This document shows, piece by piece, positions 5,153 through 8,649 of a stretch of DNA of 8,649 nucleotides. The stretch comes from Bacteriovorax sp. Its GTDB lineage: Bacteria; Bdellovibrionota; Bacteriovoracia; Bacteriovoracales; Bacteriovoracaceae. Under the pieces are notes generated by a model. It was given only the letters and a program-made list of their open reading frames with translations. It was not told the DNA's origin and ran no database searches. The translations under genes and the position numbers were made by a program. Numbering within the stretch: the first letter of the stretch is position 1; each line of letters begins with the position of its first letter. Location: positions 1 to 8,649 of the forward strand of contig JAURXW010000319.1 in the NCBI GenBank assembly GCA_030654205.1, in the 5' to 3' direction.

Positions 5153-6442
5153 TTATTTAGATTCAACTTCTAAAATTTGAGCTTGTGGAGCATTAATAAA
5201 CTGCCCTTTAAAAGCAATTGTATTCGCTTTTTCAATTACACCTAAAGTAAGTTTTCTTTCATTTTTAGAATCTACAAGAGAAATAATTCCTTTCGCTGAA
5301 TCAAATGATACTTTTGAAAAACTAATAAGAGCATTATCATTAACTAAAGCGGCTTCATAAATACCTTGGTCAGCATCTCTTTTTCCGATAATTAATTTCA
5401 TATTATAATTACCAACTTTAACTGAAAAATTACCAACAAGTTGAGCAATATCTAATCCCTCAATATTGGCTTGGCCATAAACTGAGATATTTGATTTTTC
5501 TAGTTGTCCTTTAAAAGTTGATTTACCGTAACGAGATGAAGAAAAAACACCTGAAATAGTATTTGTTTCTCTGTTTAATTCCAATTTAAAAAATGGAGAT
5601 TGAATTTCTTGATTATCATCATTGTTATAGACAGCTTCATTACTAAAGAAAGTATTTCCTAAAATCCCAGCTTGTTTAAATGAAACTTTAACAATACGAG
5701 ATTCACTTGCTACAAAATTTACCACAAGAGCATCACGATCGTTAGATTCCATAATAACAACGCTATCAATTCTTAAATTATTAGTTACTTCAGTATTATC
5801 GAAATTAACTTTATAAACACCTTCATGACCAGGTCTAAGCTTTAAAGCGGCCAAAGTCATTTTACGAACAATCGAAACACCTGCTTGATAAAGATAATAT
5901 TCATCTTTAATTGTACGTGAATAGTTTTTAGCAAATTCTGCAAACTTAATCATTTCATCCATTTCAGAGAGCTTAGTCGCTTTGTCTGCTTTATCAGATA
6001 AAGTTAAAAGAAGTCCATAACGACCAGATTGAACAGCTTGAGCTTTATAAAGTTCAATATAAAGTGAGCTATCGATTGGAGAAATTTTCACATAACGAAT
6101 TGAAACATCTCCTAAAAATATTTTCAGATCTCGACAAGACCATTCATTGCAACCATCAAGTTTTTCATAGACTGGAACCAATGCCTGAAGCTTAGAGTAA
6201 AGGTTCACTATAACTTTTTCAGTTTCATTCTTAGCAACCAAATCCTTTAAGTAATAAACAAACTCCCCTCTAGCATCCAAGCTTACAGACTTTAAAACAT
6301 CCGTAATCGAGTCATTACAAAGTAAAATTTCTTTTTCTAAAAGACAGCCTTCAACCATTTTTACTGCAGGATCAAGGCTTGCGTTCATTGCAAAACTTGT
6401 AGAAGAGACGACTAGCGCCAAGATCAATAATAGTTTTTTCAT
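5153..6442 (-). CDS. Sec-exported protein with N-terminal cysteines and a repetitive beta-rich C-terminal half
   Basis: A 429-residue protein with a clear signal peptide (MKKLLLILALVVSSTSFA, cleavage near residue 18-21) and no lipobox Cys, so it should be periplasmic or secreted. Residues ~25-200 look helical and contain four cysteines (33, 42, 98, 103), enough for two disulfides. The C-terminal half (~205-429) is beta-rich, with two related blocks: ISGVFSSSRYGKSTFKGQ (from 296) and ISLVDSKNERKLTLG (from 387), each followed by EKSN/EKAN; FKGQ occurs at 310 and 411. This suggests two copies of a small beta domain. I do not recognise the family. An AGGT-containing Shine-Dalgarno lies 4-5 nt before the ATG. 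The gene starts 18 nt after the stop of the TolC-like gene upstream, so it is the last gene of that operon and may act with it at the outer membrane. Confidence 0.8.
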   Translation of the reverse strand: MKKLLLILALVVSSTSFAMNASLDPAVKMVEGCLLEKEILLCNDSITDVLKSVSLDARGEFVYYLKDLVAKNETEKVIVNLYSKLQALVPVYEKLDGCNEWSCRDLKIFLGDVSIRYVKISPIDSSLYIELYKAQAVQSGRYGLLLTLSDKADKATKLSEMDEMIKFAEFAKNYSRTIKDEYYLYQAGVSIVRKMTLAALKLRPGHEGVYKVNFDNTEVTNNLRIDSVVIMESNDRDALVVNFVASESRIVKVSFKQAGILGNTFFSNEAVYNNDDNQEIQSPFFKLELNRETNTISGVFSSSRYGKSTFKGQLEKSNISVYGQANIEGLDIAQLVGNFSVKVGNYNMKLIIGKRDADQGIYEAALVNDNALISFSKVSFDSAKGIISLVDSKNERKLTLGVIEKANTIAFKGQFINAPQAQILEVESK

Positions 6443-6460
6443 ATATACCTCAGTTTAAAA

Positions 6461-7975
6461 TTATAAATTAAATTTAATGTTAAATTCGTGACCATTTAAG
6501 AGTCTAACAATGGCAACACCAGTTACAGTTTCAGGTAGATCATCAACTTGAATATTCACAACAAAGTTTTTCTTAGCGTAATCAGATGATCTATTGGCCA
6601 ATTCATTATTTGCAAAAATATAGTCAACGTTTGCTACAGCTGAATTAGAAGGAGAACTTAGAGCTAGTGAAAACGAATTTCTATCTTCATTTTTAACAAT
6701 TTTAAAACTGTCTTGATCAAGCTGGTAAAGAGAATTTGACTCAAGTTGATTTTGAGCACTTTTTTCTTGAAGAGAAGAAGTGGCCTTAAAATCAAAACTC
6801 GCAGACTTCGATAAATCGTTTAATGATGACCATGAGCTATAATGAGCAACAACCTTGCTTCTGTAGTCACGAATAGCTCCAAGAGCTGCCTGAATGGCCG
6901 CATCTTCACTTAACTGGCCTAAAAGAAACGTCTCATAAGTATCAGAATAAACTTGAAGTGATTCTTGAGATATAGAATTATAATTTGAAAGTATATCTAA
7001 AGAAGAATCAAATTTTTGTAACTGAAGTAATACGTTTGTTTTAACTTCTTTTTCCGTTGATTCTTTTCTTAATGAAGAAATATTCTCTTCATTTCTAGCT
7101 TCTCTCACGCGGCTTTTGTAAGAGAAATTTATTCCTGACCAAGAAAGAATTGACCATTGCACCTGCTTAATATTTGCTTCAGAGGCATGATCAAGATTGA
7201 TGGCGGCCTTATATTGGTTACTGTTAACCACTGCAAAACTTTGAAGTTTTGATTGATCCAAATTGGCAATAATTGATTTGTCTAAAAGAGCAGAAACCTG
7301 TGCCAACTCATAACTTGAACCTTTAGTTGTACTTACAAGTGTTCTTATTGCAGCAAGCTCTGATAAATACATATTGTAAATATCAACGTGTTCTTTACCT
7401 AAACGTAAAATCCATTTTTTTAAATCAGCAAGTCTATCTGCAGAAAACTTTCTCTCAGTCCATTTAGCTTCTTGATAAGTAAGAATTTGTATCTCTTGAT
7501 CAATTGTCTTAAGAATTACTTCATGAGTAAGAATATCATAATAAAGATGTGCCAATTCATTATTAAGAACTTCGCGAGCTTCATATAAATTATATGTTGC
7601 TACTTTAGAAAGGTATTTATTCTTAGAAACATTATAGATTTTTGTTGGTATTGAAAGAACAGCTTCGATAGCAACCGGGGCCCAAAGATATGTAAGGCCT
7701 AATGAAACCCCTAATAAATGGCCTGTCGTAATTGGATTAAACTGTGCTCTTGCAATCGAAACGTTTTTCTTGGCAATAAGATAATTCTCAAAAGCAACAT
7801 CAACATCAGTATTTTTATCATTTGCAATAATTTTCATTTCATTGAAATTTTTTCGACCAGCAGAAACTTTAAGCATTTCTTCGAGGTTGTTTTTTACAGT
7901 TGGCAGAGGACTTACGATATCAGCGTGGACGACGCCCATCGAAAGTACCAAAATTAAAAGCATTATTTTTTTCAT
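6461..7975 (-). CDS. TolC-like outer-membrane channel protein with a C-terminal beta extension
   Basis: A 504-residue protein with a signal peptide (MKKIMLLILVLSMGVVHA, cleavage after Ala18). It shows the two-repeat layout of the TolC/outer-membrane efflux family: long helices before and after short beta-hairpin regions, with repeat one at ~55-215 (YLIAKKNVSIARAQFNP, then LLGVSLGLTYL, then a long helix from EAREVLNNELAHLYYDIL) and repeat two at ~250-390 (SNQYKAAINLDHASEANIKQ, then ILSWSGINFSYKSRVR, then long coiled coil to YSSWSSLNDLSK). TolC-type trimers form the outer-membrane exit of type I secretion and efflux systems. About 115 residues after the second repeat (390-504) are Ser/Asn-rich and end in beta strands (FVVNIQVDDLP, VAIVRLLNGHEFNIKFNL), an addition not typical of TolC. 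Sequence similarity is weak, so the family call rests on architecture. An AAGGAAA Shine-Dalgarno lies ~8 nt before the ATG. It is a paralogue of the upstream gene, 28 nt away. Confidence 0.72.
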   Translation of the reverse strand: MKKIMLLILVLSMGVVHADIVSPLPTVKNNLEEMLKVSAGRKNFNEMKIIANDKNTDVDVAFENYLIAKKNVSIARAQFNPITTGHLLGVSLGLTYLWAPVAIEAVLSIPTKIYNVSKNKYLSKVATYNLYEAREVLNNELAHLYYDILTHEVILKTIDQEIQILTYQEAKWTERKFSADRLADLKKWILRLGKEHVDIYNMYLSELAAIRTLVSTTKGSSYELAQVSALLDKSIIANLDQSKLQSFAVVNSNQYKAAINLDHASEANIKQVQWSILSWSGINFSYKSRVREARNEENISSLRKESTEKEVKTNVLLQLQKFDSSLDILSNYNSISQESLQVYSDTYETFLLGQLSEDAAIQAALGAIRDYRSKVVAHYSSWSSLNDLSKSASFDFKATSSLQEKSAQNQLESNSLYQLDQDSFKIVKNEDRNSFSLALSSPSNSAVANVDYIFANNELANRSSDYAKKNFVVNIQVDDLPETVTGVAIVRLLNGHEFNIKFNL

Positions 7976-8003
7976 ATATTATTTCCTTACCCAAAACTTA
8001 GTA

Positions 8004-8649
8004 TTATGAACGTGGAACTTCGTTTGTTAGCATATTTGTCCCTAAAAGACGTTTTAGCTTGATGTACTTAAGTTCAAGTTCATATTTAAGTTTCGTATTT
8101 TCTCTATCAGCACTAATCAAAGAAAGTTCAGCTTTTTTTGTATTAACAAAAGAATTAAGAAGAGAGCTCTCAGAAGCTTTTGCTACATTATATTCAGATT
8201 GTGCCATTGCTAGTAATTCTGCTTGGTATGACATTTTTTCTTTTTGTGATTCAATTTGAGCATATTGGGCCTGTACTTGATTTTCTAATTCATAGATCGC
8301 TTTTTTCTTATTCAATTCAATTTTAGTTACTTCATCACTGGCAATTCTTACTCTAGAAAAATAATCAAAACCTACACCACTCCACGAAATCCAAGAAACA
8401 CTTACACCTTTCTTTTGTTTAGAAGCTGCTGAAATTAAGTAATCAAATTGAGAAATTTCTTTTGAATTATTAACGGCAATTGTTGCAGCTTCTGAGGCAG
8501 TAGAGGGAAAGTTTAGTGATTCATTATAAAAATTTAAATGGTCAATATTCAATTGTTCAGTATTGTCTTTAACTTGAAGAATAAGTTTTAAAGCAAATTC
8601 TTCTGTTTTCACTATTTCGTTACCGTTAACTTTTTGAGTTTTTGCAGTA
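8004..8649 (-). CDS. TolC-like outer-membrane protein, C-terminal part (5' end beyond window)
   Basis: The frame is open through the right edge; the GTG at 8612 is only an internal codon, so the true start is outside. About 214 residues are visible. They match the second repeat of TolC-family proteins: a helix with SEAATIAVNNSKEISQFDYL, a beta hairpin at ISWSGVGFDYFSRVR, then a long coiled coil (ELNKKKAIYELENQVQAQYA onward, through MAQSEYNVAKASESS) ending near LKYIKLKRLLG. The ending, typical of OEP proteins, lacks the beta extension of the downstream paralogue. The same ISWSGxxFxYxSRVR motif appears in the neighbouring 504-residue protein, so the two arose by duplication. Both lie in one operon with a 28-nt gap. 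An outer-membrane export or efflux role is inferred from the family; the partner transporter is not visible. Confidence 0.75.
   Translation of the reverse strand, partial: TAKTQKVNGNEIVKTEEFALKLILQVKDNTEQLNIDHLNFYNESLNFPSTASEAATIAVNNSKEISQFDYLISAASKQKKGVSVSWISWSGVGFDYFSRVRIASDEVTKIELNKKKAIYELENQVQAQYAQIESQKEKMSYQAELLAMAQSEYNVAKASESSLLNSFVNTKKAELSLISADRENTKLKYELELKYIKLKRLLGTNMLTNEVPRS

Noticed and set aside
7718..8259. Plus-strand frames opposite the two TolC-like genes
   Set aside because: Shadow frames on the other strand of two overlapping-free, signal-peptide-supported or motif-supported genes; Ser/Phe/Cys-rich as expected from antisense of coiled-coil coding sequence.
1..8649. CRISPR arrays, tRNA/rRNA genes, insertion sequences, prophage or attachment sites
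   Set aside because: No regularly spaced repeats, tRNA-like cloverleaf segments, transposase motifs or long terminal inverted repeats were seen on reading the window.

Overview
The window is AT-rich bacterial DNA, almost fully coding, with two cut-off genes at its edges. The gene content (a CheY/CheX chemotaxis-type module with a degenerate HD-GYP protein, several Sec-exported proteins of unknown function and tandem TolC-like outer-membrane proteins) suggests a Gram-negative bacterium with flagellar or chemotaxis-type signalling. The low GC, the catalytically degenerate HD-GYP protein and the stand-alone CheX would fit the Bdellovibrionota/Bacteriovoracales or a related 'deltaproteobacterial' lineage. 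This placement is an inference; no marker gene is present to prove it.

Positions 1-2909 (+ strand) hold a tightly spaced operon. It contains the tail of an unrecognised protein, a degenerate HD-GYP-domain protein, a canonical CheY receiver, an HPt-like four-helix protein that has lost its phospho-accepting histidine but ends in a CheZ-like CheY-binding peptide, and a CheX-type CheY-P phosphatase with an intact ExxN motif. No CheA, CheW, MCP, CheB or CheR is present. The set reads as a CheY module with its own phosphatase and a probable CheY-binding adaptor. This is the most interesting part of the window.

Positions 2912-4424 (- strand) hold a two-gene operon converging on the first with a 2-nt gap: a small Sec-exported protein (4053-4424), whose 3' end overlaps a calcineurin-like metallophosphoesterase (2912-4075). 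A divergent intergenic region (4425-4560) carries a good -10 box for this operon and a weaker one for the gene on the other side.

Positions 4561-5100 (+ strand) encode a small cytosolic HExxH metallopeptidase-like protein. It is followed by a clear bidirectional terminator (5102-5130), which it shares with the convergent operon.

Positions 5153-8649 (- strand) hold an envelope operon. In transcription order it encodes a TolC-like outer-membrane protein (5' part outside the window), a second paralogous TolC-like protein with a C-terminal beta extension, and a Sec-exported protein with four cysteines in its N-terminal part and a repetitive beta-rich C-terminal half. These three probably work together in the outer membrane/periplasm, in export or efflux. 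Any inner-membrane transporter and adaptor would lie beyond the right edge.
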